Origin: Acanthamoeba lenticulata
Lineage: Eukaryota > Discosea > Longamoebia > Acanthamoebidae
NCBI GenBank assembly: GCA_002179805.1
Contig: NAVB01000462.1
Location: 62,001-126,000 of the forward strand
Direction: 5' to 3'
Length of the DNA: 64,000 nt
This document shows, piece by piece, positions 24,239 through 35,343 of the stretch (its first letter is position 1; the number at the start of each line of letters is the position of its first letter). The notes beneath the pieces are model-generated. The model was given only the letters and a program-made list of their open reading frames with translations, did not search any database and was not told the origin of the DNA. The position numbers and the translations under genes were made by a program.

Positions 24239-24730
24239 TCCTTCTGAAGACAAGAGCGAGAAGCGTAAAATGTACCAATGGGCGAGCAGACAAACCCAGG
24301 CAAATAAAGCGTACTAAAAGGAGCAATAACGCGCTTACCTTGTCGGCGAGACAACACGGCCGCAACGTTGTAGTGGAGATAGAGAAGGAAAACGCTGAAA
24401 CAAACGAGGCGTGCGACAAACGGCAAACAGACTGCGCCTCAAAGCCAAACCAAACGCACATGAAACGGACCGAGTCGGCGCCTGTGCTGGGCAGGAAGAA
24501 CATCTTTGGCCGGAGACGACCAGTTGGTTGTGCCGCCACCACACAGCCCGCCGAGAGCAGCAGGGATGACGGCACACCCTCGGAGGGGCGGTTGCTTTCG
24601 GCCTCGGGTCTGGCTCAGCTCGCACTCGGTAGCTCGGCGCCACCTCCCCCTCCTCGAGAGTTTCTGGAGCCTCAAAGTTGTCGTTTTTCTCGCTCTTTCT
24701 CGTTTTCGTTCTTTGGTGGGGCCACCAGAC
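24239..24730. other. intergenic, MYND gene to DEP-CLU gene
   Basis: About 490 bases between two same-strand genes. The first 150 bases are A-rich and fit a 3' UTR. The T/C-rich stretch just before 24731 fits a promoter or leader. No RNA gene or repeat was recognised. Confidence 0.5.
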
Positions 24731-27700
24731 ATGGCGGCAGAACCAGCGCAGGGCGGCATCCTCCTGCGCGACCGCAAGTATCTCCTCAAGATGTTTCGCG
24801 ACTGCTTTGGTGCCGCTCCTCTTCTACCCCAGCACCACTCCTGGATTGTGGCTCACGTGCGTGCACGCATGGTCCAGGCGTGTGCGACTTTGTCGCCTGG
24901 GTCACAGCCTACAGCTCCAGCAAACTCGGCCGGTCGATGACTCGCTCAGAGGCCGTTCGTGTTGGCGAGCAGCTTCGTCGGTGCTCGAGCGCTCCTTCTC
25001 CTTTACCATGGCGTCGCGAGTTTGACACCATTTTTTCTTTCTTTTTATTTCCCTTTTCCAACGCAGGGCCAAGGTCATCGAGCGCGCAGGGAGCTGCAAA
25101 GGCGCCAAAGCGGCCGGCAGCAGACCCAGCCCGGCCCCGCAGGGACCCTTTGAGGACCGCAAGAACCTGTTCTGGCGGTTCTCCGACGACTTTCGCCAGC
25201 GCGCGCAGGCCCCGCCTGGCCCGGTCGAGTCCACCGTACGCGCCCCATACGTCCAACAGCACAACAGCGCGGCGCTCGCGTGACGATCATGAAGATGACG
25301 AACATGATCATGATGACAATCGCAGGAGGGCGGGCTCAACCTGTTCATGCCGGCCATGCCGGTCAACTGTACCGCGGAGCGCGCCGCGACGGTGGCGGCC
25401 GCCGGCGCGGCGGCCAGCGGCGGCGGCTGGATGTCGGTCCAGAAGTGGAGCGAGGACGAGGCGGCCCTCGCCGCCCAGACGCGGCGCCCTGTCCTCCTGG
25501 GCTCGCGCGCGCCCGTCCCGGCCGACGCCACCGAGCCAGCGGCGGCGGCCGTCCCGGAGGCCATGGCCTTGGCGGGCGGCGGGACTGAGGCCGGCCCGGA
25601 CGCGCTGTACCGCTACGCGAATCCGCTGGAGCAGGGCGAGGACTATTCGAACTATGGCGGCAGCGGCGGCGGCACCGAGGGGCTGCGGTTCGTGCCCGAG
25701 CAGGGGCAAGAGCCAAAGGGCGACGAGGACGACGGGCGGCTCGAGGCCGATGGCGGATATGCCGCCGCCGCCCCGTCCGAGGCGGTCTCGTCCCTGTACA
25801 TCGAGGTCGGCGACGGCCTGCCGGCCAAGCAGCCCAACGCCAAGGCCAAGGCCAAGGCCAAGGGCAAGGGCAAAGCGAAAGCCAAGGGCAAGGGGAAGGC
25901 CAAGGGGAAGGCCAAGCCCAAGGCCAAGGGCAAGAATGGCATTTCAGCTGCTGACGTCAGCAGCGCCGTGAAGCCAGCCGAGACCTACGCGGTGCCGGAG
26001 GAGTCCGGGACGATCTACGCCAACGTGAGCGGCGCGCCCGAGAAGGTGGGCGAGGCGGCGGAGATCTCTGACGACGACGAGCAGCCGGTCAGCCGCAGCG
26101 CCTCCATCTACAGGCCCATGGACGACGATGACGATGCTGACGGCGCCGCCGCCACCAGCAGCAGCAGTAGCTCGGGTGATGACGATGACGACGACTCGTC
26201 CACAGCGGCCGATGTCACCACCACGGCCTTTGATGACGACGACGATGACGAGGACTCGTCCGAATCGACGGTCGACAAGGCCAAAAAGAAGGGCGAGCTC
26301 GGCCAGGACTGGAACCAGCGCTTCCAGGACCTCCTCTCCAGGTCCTCGCTTGCTTCCCCACACAGTCACTTGGCATTGGGCGTTTTTATAATGATTTATT
26401 GACTTTTTTTCTCTGGTGTGCTCAGGTTCGGGCTGGACGACACCGTCCCGGACGGCCTCTACTGCCTCCAGAACGACTTTGTCTGCGCCGGTACCGCCCG
26501 CCCCCCAGATCCCTTGCGTGCCCGGCCCGGGCCAGCATGACTGATGAGGATGGTGATGTTGGTGATGATGGCAGCCACGGCCTACGCGCGGCTGATCGTG
26601 AGCGAGGTCACGCTCCGGCCCGAGGACAAGACCATCAAGCCCGTCGGCATCGGCGGGCTCGCGGGCGGCGAGAAGTACATCAAGAACGGCATCCTCTTCA
26701 AGTTTGCCCTCGACTCCCAGCTCCAGTACATCCCCCATCCTCTCCATCATCATCATCATCATCGTCATCCTCATCATCTTCATCAGAGCTGCTTGATCAC
26801 CACCGTCTTCTTCATCATCATCTTCATCATCATCATCCGCGCAGGGTGGTGGACGCCAAGGGCGGGTGGTCCAACAAGTGGATGTACGGCTGGGACGCGC
26901 CCTCCCACCAGAACGGTACGTCGTGTCATGCTGACGTCACGCTCGTGGCGGTGCTGACGTCACGCTGACACGGCACGCGATCGACGCAGCGGGCAAGGCG
27001 GCCGGGCGGGAGCTGAACGGGATCCAGGCCATGTTCGTCACCCTCACGCCCAAGCTCCAGTACGTCCCCCACGTTCGGGGCCCATCTCGAGCCCAATCCA
27101 CTTCGTTCATTCCTTACATTCTTGTGCGACCACGAGCAGCTACCCGCTCATGTGCGTCATCGACCACTGCGGGTACCGGCTCGTGGCCGTGGCGCTGCTG
27201 CCCATCTCGTCGTCGACCATCAAATACGGCTCAAGGTTCGTCTTCCGTTGGTGCCGCTCGTGACGCTGACGTGACGCTGACGCTGACGCTGACGCTGACG
27301 CTGACGTTGACGTTGATGCTGACGCTGATGACGATGACGACCGTCCTCGAGACAGTGACGGCGGCCGGACGGTGCACGCCGACATCCCGGAGCTGAACGA
27401 CGCGATGGCGCAGGCGTGCCAGTCGCTCGGCCTCTGCGGCCACTTTGTGCGGGACAAGATCATCTACGGGCCGGGCGACATCGAAGCCCACCTCGGCTCC
27501 GACGGCCGCTACTACGTCCTCGGTTCCACTTCCTCCTCCTTTTCCTCCTCTTTTTTCTTTTCCTTCTTCTTTTCCTCTCACTTGCGCAGACTTTGCTCGG
27601 CTGCTCCCGCCCGAGAGCCCGCCCACCGAGTACGCCACTCGTTTGTTCCTTTGCGGCATCTCTGCCCGTGGACGCGTCCGGCTGACCGCTTGCTCGCGTG

Positions 27701-29298
27701 CGTGTGCGACTGCAGCCCAGAGGCGCGGCGGGCCGACGTGCGGGGCGTCTTCTACAAGCTCCTCCGGCCGGAGCTCGTCTTCCGCTTCAAGCGGGAGCTC
27801 GGCATCCACCTCTGCTCGGACGCCTTCACCGCGTGGGTCCGTGCCGCACACGCACACACGCGCACACGCACACACGCACATGTGGCTCACGCGCGCGTGT
27901 GTGTGCGGCTTGAAACAGGGCCAGTACGACCGACGCGCGCGGCAGATGTGCGAAGACGTCACGCGCGCCACGCAGTACCTGCACGACCGCGTCCTGCCCG
28001 AGTTTGCGCAGCGCCTGGCCTCGGGCAAGCTCGCCCGCGACTACGCTGCCGCCGCCGCCGGCGGCGGGCCCGAGACGACGACGTCGTACCAGCGCACGCT
28101 GGAGCTGCTGGACCGCTTCGTGATGGGCATCACGCCGGCCCTCCACGCCACCGGCGGCAACATCCGCCACCTCGTACGAGGCCCCGCCCCGCCCGCCCCC
28201 AATCGTCCCCGAGCCAACGTGACGAACGCGTGCGCGCGCGTGTAGGGCCGTGTGCGGCTGCTGGTGGAGGACGAGCACCTGCGGCGACTGCTGCTGTCGA
28301 TCTGCGTCGCGCGGGTCGTCAAGAACAACATCCGCGAGCAGATGCGGTGCGGTCGCGCCCTCCTCGGGGCGAGGACGCACGGCCGTGCTGACGTCAGCGT
28401 GACGTGGGCGTGCAGAGCGGCGACGAGCCAGCGCGAGGGCGGGACGCCGGCGGAGGAGCCGTACAAAAAGATCATCTGCGGCAACCTGAACGCGCTCCTG
28501 GGCGCGCAGGGCTTCGAGGAGGCCGCCCGGGACTACTGGACCACCGACGTCGTGCGGCGCGAGCTGCGCCGCCAGTTCGCCGGCGTCGTGCTGGCCCCCG
28601 AGGAGGCCGCCGGCGACCTGCGCCGCGCGCTGGACCTGCCCGTGTTCTTCCTCTACGTGAGCCGCATCATTGGCGTCGAGTTTGAGCCCAAGGCCCTCAA
28701 GGGCCTCTGGAAGGCGTTGTCTTCGTCACCGTCGTCGTCGTCGTCGACCGCAACGTCAGCGACGACGACGGCGAGCAAGTCGTTCATGTTCCTGCAGTCG
28801 GACATCGTGGCGCTGCACCCGCGCGTGAAAAAGGCATTTTTCGCCAACCTGGCCGCCGGGATGCAGTGCCTGAAGGAGGCCAAGGCGCGGCTGGCGGGCG
28901 CCGACGACGCCGTCACGCGCCAGACGGCGCTGCGGCAGCTTTCGCACGCCAAGAAGGTGCTGCTCGAGGCCCAGACGATGGTGCCGTCGTGCCCGATGGT
29001 CAACCTGCACTGCGGGATGGTCCTCGCCTCGCTCGCGCTCGTCAAGGGCGAGCCGCGGTGCGATCCGCTGTTTGACAGCGCCTACGAGCGCTTCCAGGCC
29101 TCGCTCGACATCAAGCCGCTCGACCTCGCCTACCGCGCCTACGCCGAGGCCCTGCGCGACCACGCCGGCCTCAAGCGGCGGGCCGCGGCGGGCCAGGCCG
29201 AGGCGCACCTCCTCGACGACCGTGCCCGCAAGCTCGACGCCGCCCGCGACGCCGAGGAGCGGCTCGTCGTCGTGTGCCCGTCCGAGATCTCGGTGTAG
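24731..29298 (+). CDS. DEP and CLU domain protein with tyrosine-motif linker
   Basis: The ATG at 24731 starts MAAEPAQGG and then a DEP-like domain: RDRKYLLKMFRDCFG spliced to VCDFVAWVTAYSSS and RSEAVRVGEQL. An acidic linker (about 25330-26340) carries a Lys-Ala-Lys-Gly repeat and several tyrosine motifs (YANP, YSNY, YIEV, YAVP, YANV, YRPM). A CLU-type domain (26430-27830) includes YGSR, SDGGRTVHADIPELNDA, GPGDIEAHLGSDGRYYVLDF, ARLLPPESPPTE and FYKLLRPELVFRF. The last exon (28252-29298) is helical and resembles a TPR-like tail (LDIKPLDLAYRAYAEALRDH). CLU proteins control mitochondrial distribution and bind mRNAs. DEP domains bind membranes or GPCR/Dishevelled partners. The combination suggests a signalling scaffold. 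At least ten introns are present, several containing TGACGTCA or CA-repeat sequence. Confidence 0.72.
25838..25936 (+). repeat. coding Lys-Ala-Lys-Gly repeat
   Basis: A run of AAGGCC/AAGGGC hexamer-like units encodes about 33 residues of alternating K-A and K-G in the DEP-CLU protein. It is an evident slippage-prone basic tract. Confidence 0.85.
27255..27345 (+). repeat. (GACGCT)n tandem repeat in intron
   Basis: About twelve imperfect GACGCT hexamers, with GACGTT and GATGCT variants, fill most of an intron of the DEP-CLU gene. Confidence 0.8.
27843..27905 (+). repeat. CA-rich microsatellite in intron
   Basis: Alternating CA and CG dinucleotides run through an intron of the DEP-CLU gene just before the acceptor at about 27918. 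Confidence 0.7.
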
Positions 29299-29356
29299 AG
29301 ATGTGGGATATATAAATATATTTAGAAATATATAAATATGGAGAGCTTACAAACAC

Positions 29357-32300
29357 TTAGCACAGTTCGTTGTAGGTGTCGATGCAGCAAGGGCTGAGGA
29401 AGTCGACCGAACAGCTGTCAAAGAGCTGCGCCTCGCACCAGACGGGCAGGTCGACCAGCTTCGCCAAGTAGTCGCACACGCGGAGGACCTCGTCCTGGAT
29501 CACGTCGGGGCCGACCGTGCCGGGCGCGGTCTGGTTCTGGAAGACGAGGTCCGTCCACGAGACGACCTCGTAGTTGGAGCCCGTCGTGGCCGGGTCGCAC
29601 GCGCCGCAGTTCTCTGTGCAGACGACGCCCAAGAGGCGCTGGCTCCACTCTCCGAGCGGCTGGCAGTAGAGCTGGTCGTTCGAGATCTCGCCCTGGGTCA
29701 GGTCCTGCTCGTACAGGCGCTTCCCCTGGCCGCCCAACGCGTGCACCTGCGAGGCCGGGATGTCGGCGATGCAGGCCAGCACGTTGCGCCGGGCGTAGGC
29801 GCCGTTCTTCTCGCCAAAGTCGGAATCGGACCGGACGTAGGGCCCAAAGTTGACCACGGTCGGGACGCTCAGCGGGCTGCGCAGGTCCGACGGGAAGCCG
29901 TAGACCTCAACGTCGGCCAAAGTGTGGTCGTAGACGGCGCCCAGCGAGCGGGCCACGGTGGAGACCACCTGCAGGCGGCCGGCAAAGTGGTTGTCCGAGT
30001 AGGCCAGCTGCGTGACCATGTGCTTGCCCAGCTCGAGGTTGGCGACGTCGTAGCCCAGCCAGCCGGTGATGCTGCCCATGTCGAACCGCTGCGACGGGGT
30101 GATGGCGTCCTGGCCGCCCTTGACCACGAGCACGCCCAGGCGCTGCGCCAGCGTCGCTTCCTCGGCAAACTCGGCCGTCACGTAGGCGCGCTCGCCCGCG
30201 AAGGCGCCCAGGCTCGTCCCCTCCAGCACGCCGCTGGTGAACGACTTCTGGAGCCACGCCGGGTGGAACGTCCACGTGAAGTTGCCCTCGAACGGGAACA
30301 GGCAAGAGGGCGCCGTGAAGACGATCCGCGGCCCCATCACCACGCCCGTGCAGACCGACACGACCGCGGTCGGGTCGCTGGCCTCGAACGTGAAGAGCTT
30401 GCCCATGGTCGTGTAGGGGAACAGCAGCCGGTTCGAGGCCACCACGAGCGGCGTCGACCGGAACGGGTGGCCCTCCACGAAGAACGTGCGCGTGTGCTCC
30501 TCCACTTGCGCCTTCCGCTTGGCCCCGAGGCCGTCCGCGATCCACTCGTCGTGCACGCTGTAGGCGTGCTGCGTCAGCAGCGTCTTGACCGTCGCCGTGT
30601 CGACGGCAGGCGGACGCGAGGTCCACTTCCTGTCCTCCTCCTCCTCCGCGCGCGCCGAGATGACGCTCGCCGCTGGTCCCGTCCCCAGATCGATGATCCT
30701 GATGGCGCATCCATCGATCGTCAACATCATCGTCGTCATCATCATCAACGTCAACGTACCGGAGGGATTCTTCGCTGTCGACAAAAATGGGGCGCTGGGG
30801 CTCGAGCGGGTTGGTGCCGTTGAGGAGCGTGGCCGAGGTGACGTCGGTCGACGGGCACGCGTGGCAGAAGCGTTCGCAGGCGTCGTGGATGGCCAGCGCC
30901 GTGGCAAAGTCGTAGAACTTGACCGGCACGAAGCTGAACGCGCTGACGCTCGGGCTCGGGCTGGCCGCGACGCCGCGGGACGGCTTCGCGGGCAGCGACG
31001 ACCTGAGTGTCGACACGGTGGAAACGACGATGTTGCGCCGCGTGGAGCTGCCCGAGTCGAAGCCCAGGTCGCGGTAGTCGACCTGCGGCGTGCCCAGGTT
31101 CACGATGGCCGGCGCGCCGCGGACGACCAGGTCGGTCGCGAAGATGCCCAGCACGGGCGCGGCGGCCGAGCGCTTTCCCTGCTGTCCCTGGCTGGTCGCC
31201 AGCATGGGGCTGTCGCTGAGCTGCAGCGCCAGCGCCTCGTTCTTGTTCCTGTGGGCCGACGAGTAGCCGATCACCGACAGGATCTCGTCACTGAACGACA
31301 GCGAGAAGCCGAACGAGCCTGACGTCGACGTTATTGTCAGCAGCCAGAAGAAAAGAAAGGAAAAGGAAAGGAAAAGAGAGCAGAACGGCTACTCACCTGT
31401 GATGCTTGCAATGTCGTACGTCTGGTAGCGCAACGTGGGCGGCTGCAATGAGGATGGTGAAGGAGATGACGATGATGAGTCGAGTACTTCTTCATGTCGA
31501 CACGTTGTCGAGACGTACCGTCTTGCGCTGCATGACGAGGATGGCCGAGCCGGGGACGGAAAGGTCCGCAAAGTTGTAGGCGCTGCCCGAGCTGAGGTAG
31601 ACGGCCTGCGTTTCCCACTGGTCCAGGGACGTGCCCTTGATCTCGAGGAGCCCGTCCGAGGACTCCTCCGCGGTGAACTTGAACGAGGGCAAGAAGACGA
31701 TGCGGTCGCCATAGCCGCAACGCTCGTCCGTGATAACCTTTAAGGAGGCGCTACACGTCAGCAACACAAAGGAGGAGAAGAAGATGAAGAGCTTCAGCTT
31801 CAGCGTACCATGGAGGGGCCGATCACGGTGCCCGTGCAGATCTTGCGTACGGCCCGCGCGGTGGCGTTGGCGGCGAGCGTGCTGGTGCGGTTGCAGATCC
31901 CCGTCGGGTTGTCGCAGCCCAGCTGGACGACAGAGACCACCAGCCCGATGGCCGAGTAGGGGTACAGGAAGCGGTCGCTGTCCGCCAGCAGCGGCGCGCT
32001 GTTGAACGGCCCGACCTGGGCGTCCTCTTGCAGGAAGTAGTTGCGCTTTCCCTCCTTTTTGTGGCCCCATTTGGTCTTTTTGGAAGAGCCCTTGGTAGAA
32101 GATGACGATGATCCCTTCTTCGTGCTGGACTTGGAGGTCACGCTGGCGGGCTTGTCCTTAGTGGAGTGCGCCTTGACCTTGGAAGAAGATTTTGATGAAG
32201 AGGAGTGGCCGCTTGGGGCGTGTTGGAGGATCTCCCCCCACGAATCGTCTTCATCAGCATCGATCTTGAAGCGAATCTCCTTCTTGTGTTGCTCAATCAC

Positions 32301-32603
32301 CTCGGCGGGCTGGCTCGGCGGGCGCTCGGTGAAGAGAAGATCGGTGTGGCCTCCCCTCCGCTCGCTGTCTTCCTTTAATCGTCTGAGCTGTTGGCGAATT
32401 TCTTCGTCGTTCTCCGGGACAACCACACTCTCGACATGACGAGGCAGAGTGAAGGCGGTGGGCTTCAACGGGATCGATTCGAGCGGGACGTCTTGAAGGG
32501 CGGGGTCCAAGATCCTCACCCTCGCAGAGACCTTCTCCTTTGGGGCGGCGTCGACGACGCAGATCGCCAACAGGGCGAACAGGACGACCGTCCGAAGCAT
32601 CAT
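29357..32603 (-). CDS. secreted tandem trypsin-fold protein, predicted catalytically dead
   Basis: The ATG complement at 32601-32603 starts a signal peptide (MMLRTVVLFALLAICVVDAA) and a propeptide-like, Ser/Lys-rich region. Domain 1 follows (about 32000-30800): LYPYSAIGLVVSVVQLGCDN, ICTGTVIGPSM spliced to VITDERCGYGDRIVF. Domain 2 (30480-29360) repeats the scheme: LLFPYTTMGKLFTFE, SVCTGVVMGPRIVFTAPSCL, then many beta-strand segments. In active chymotrypsin-fold enzymes the equivalent block is CTG..IGP..VLTAAHC. Here the catalytic His is Arg (ITDERC) in domain 1 and Ser (FTAPSC) in domain 2. The normal GDSGGP serine block appears eroded to GEISND in domain 2. The end is Cys-rich (CGACDPATTGSN, SPCCIDTYNELC). 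It is probably a secreted binding or decoy protein. It lies only 58 bp from the convergent DEP-CLU stop. Confidence 0.7.
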
Positions 32604-32772
32604 GCTAAGTGGTGTTGTAGTTTCGACCCACCCCCAAGTCCACTTCTTCTCTATGGAAAACTTGAGAGCGCTCAGGTGTGATGTTTTCCTTTGCGGAATA
32701 AGGTAAAGCAGTTTATCATCCCAGTTGCTGCCATGAAACGGAATTAAAATAAATAAATAAATAAAATGAACC

Positions 32773-35248
32773 TCACCCAGAAGAAGCCTCGTTGCGCTTT
32801 CGTCGCAACCTTGCGCTTCGGCGAAGACCCAACGGCTCGTCGTCCTCTTCGTCCTTCTCTTCTTCCTTCTTTTTGGGAGTCTTCACTCTCTTGTGTTTTG
32901 GTTTCTTCCTGCTCTCGTCTTCTTCCTCCTCGTCCTCATCATAGTCGTCTTCTTCTTCCTCCTCCTCCTCTTCGAGCTCGCGCTTGCGCCTCGACTTTGT
33001 GCTGATGGTCGCCTTCTTCTTTTGCTTCTTCTTCTTGTTCTTCAGCGTCTCGCTCTTTGTGGTCTGCTTCTTGGTCGTTGGCGCGGCTGCCTCCTCCGAG
33101 TCCGAGTCGCCGGGCAGGGGCGAGAACACCACCGGCACACCGTCGCGCAGGGCGCGCCCGTTGACGATGACGTTGGCCACCCCGCAGTCTTCGGCGTGCC
33201 GCTTGAGCATCGCCCGAAACGCCTCTTCATCGAATTCCCACTCCCCTTCTTCCCCCTCATCACCAACCTCATCTCCTTCTTCTCCTTCTTCTTGCTCTTC
33301 TTCTTCCTCTTCTGTCGTCGCGGCCTTACGCTTCCTCTTCTTGTTGTTATTGTTGTCGTTGGTTTGCTCTTTCTTGGCCGCCTTCGTCTTGGAGGGCTCC
33401 TTCCACACGTTCTTGATGACGAGCGCGTCGCCCTCGACTTTGCCCTCGAGCCGGCCCACGAAGCGGCCCCGGTGCAACAACGGACACACGTACCTGCCGT
33501 GGTCGATGGGATGGCGCACACAGGACAAACCATCCACGCCCACCAACAACCCCGTCGTCAGCATTCATTCATTCTTGGCCTTTACCAGGCCCGTCCTCCA
33601 GGAAAAGGCCAACGACACGCACCAGCCCCACTGGCGAGTGGCCTCCTTCTTGTAGACCTCCCACACGTAGTCGAACCCAAAGATGTGGCGCACGAGCGGC
33701 CTGCCGTGCGGGGGGGGGGGTGAGGGGACGAGAGGGTCACGAGAGGGGACTGCTTCGTGTGCGTCTGCGCACCGGTGCCAGATGATGGGGTCGAGCGGCG
33801 CGATGATGCGCATCCGGTCGTCAAAGTCGGGGAACTGCCGCTCGGCCCAGCCCTTCGGGGCCAAATACCGGCTTCGCGAGCCCTCGACTGCGTCATCGTG
33901 ATGATGGTGATGCGATGATGTGAGCTCTGAACAAGGCGCGACAGCGACGAAAAGTGACGACGTACTCTGGACCTCCCCGAGCTCGCCCGAGTCGAGAAGG
34001 GCGTCGATGACGGGCGATTGGCGGTACTTGGACAGGACGGACCAATGCGGACCGGCCGCACGGGGCAGAAGCCCCGCGGCCTCCACGCGGTCCAGCACGG
34101 CCCACTTGGCTATCGTGTCCGCCACAGCATCGTTGCTGTCAGTCAGCCGAAGCCCAGAAAAGAACGAAAAAGAAGACAAAAAAGAACGAAGTATCAAGAG
34201 CACGCGGGGGTCGTGGTGAAGCGGCTTGCGCACCAAACTCGTCGTCGGTCATGGGCTGGTCGAGTTGGGCCACCAGGTCGGGCGCGAAGAGGGACTCGGG
34301 CGTGGAGAACAGCTTGGTCTTGGCGTCGCGCCCCTTGGCGCGCGTGATCACCACACGGCACTCACCCCACAACAGCTCCAACGCCAGCGCCGTCGCCGAC
34401 CTGATCGATTAAAAAAAAAAGAAAAAATCATTAAAAAACGGCTAAGACAAATCAATAAAAAGTGGAAGCCGCACTTGGTGCCCTTCCAGCCGTTCCAGTC
34501 CATGCGCTCCACGTTGCCGACCTCGGTGAGCTGCCGCGGATGCACTTGTGGGCCCTTCTCCTCGACCTCCCGCAGCACACGCTCCACGACGCTCATCTCC
34601 TCTTCCTCTTCTTCTTGTTCTTGGTCATCGCCCTTGTTGGTTGCGTCGTCCGTCTTCTTCTTCTTCTTCTTCTTCTCTCCGACCTCCTGGTCGGTGGCCA
34701 CCGAGACGAGGCGGGCGAGCTTGTCCTCCCGCCCCGTGCGGAACCACCAGTGGCAGTCGGCCTCGCGCGGCGAGTTGTGTCGGTAGGCCGGGAACGCCAA
34801 GGCCGGCAGGATGCACCTGCGCGTGTGAGTGCGCGCGTGCGTCGTGTTGTGTGAGCCCGTCGTTGTTTGGGGGGACGAGAAGTGAGCGGAGGACGGACCG
34901 CTCCTTGGCCCAGTGCTCAAAGTAGGAGCCGTCGGGGAGATGGCGGAACATGGTCCCGCGGTGGACGCCGTCGGTGCGGGCCATCACGACGAGCTCGTGC
35001 GAGTAGCCCATCGGGTCGAGGCTGTCCACTTGAATGCAGCGCAGCGCCTTCAGCACCTCCTCCACGCTGTCGCCTCCTGTGCGCCCCCCCCATCTTCCCC
35101 CCGTGAGCTCGCCGAAGCGAGGGACACTCTCGAGTAGGAAAGAAGTCGAACCGGACGAGAAGACGTTGCTTTTCAGCCGAAGCTGCCCCAACATGTACAA
35201 GCGCGCTTGTTTGCGGGAGATGATCCGCGGGAGTCGTGGTGCATCCAT
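32773..35248 (-). CDS. YcaQ/AlkX-like winged-helix DNA glycosylase
   Basis: The start is the ATG complement at 35246-35248 (MDAPRLPRIISRKQARLYML). The N-terminal winged-helix region contains LKALRCIQVDSLDPMGYSHE, in which QVD matches the QxD motif reported for the YcaQ/AlkX branch of HTH_42 glycosylases. Further hallmarks are YFEHWAKE, FPAYRHNSPREADCHWWFR, TATALALELLWG with GECRVVITRAKGRDAK, IIAPLDPIIWHR, HIFGFDYVWEVYKKEATRQW, then YVCPLLHRGRFVGRLEGKVE. These are the conserved barrel motifs of the bacterial family (LDPLIWDR, FGFDYRWEVY, G..VGR.D). The bacterial enzyme repairs interstrand crosslinks and bulky alkyl-purines. A eukaryotic addition is the acidic/basic C-terminal extension rich in Lys and Glu (32773-33350), probably nuclear targeting. 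At least five introns are present, which fits an old transfer from bacteria. Confidence 0.82.
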
Positions 35249-35343
35249 CTCCGATCAAGAAAGACAAACATCGCCCCAAATAATTCCAGTAACTTTTTAA
35301 AAGTTTGGTTTATTTATTTTTATTTATCTTCTTGTTTGTGTGG

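Noticed and set aside
29741..30823. 360-residue open frame on the plus strand
   Set aside because: It is antisense to the second trypsin-fold domain, Arg/His-rich, without family motifs.
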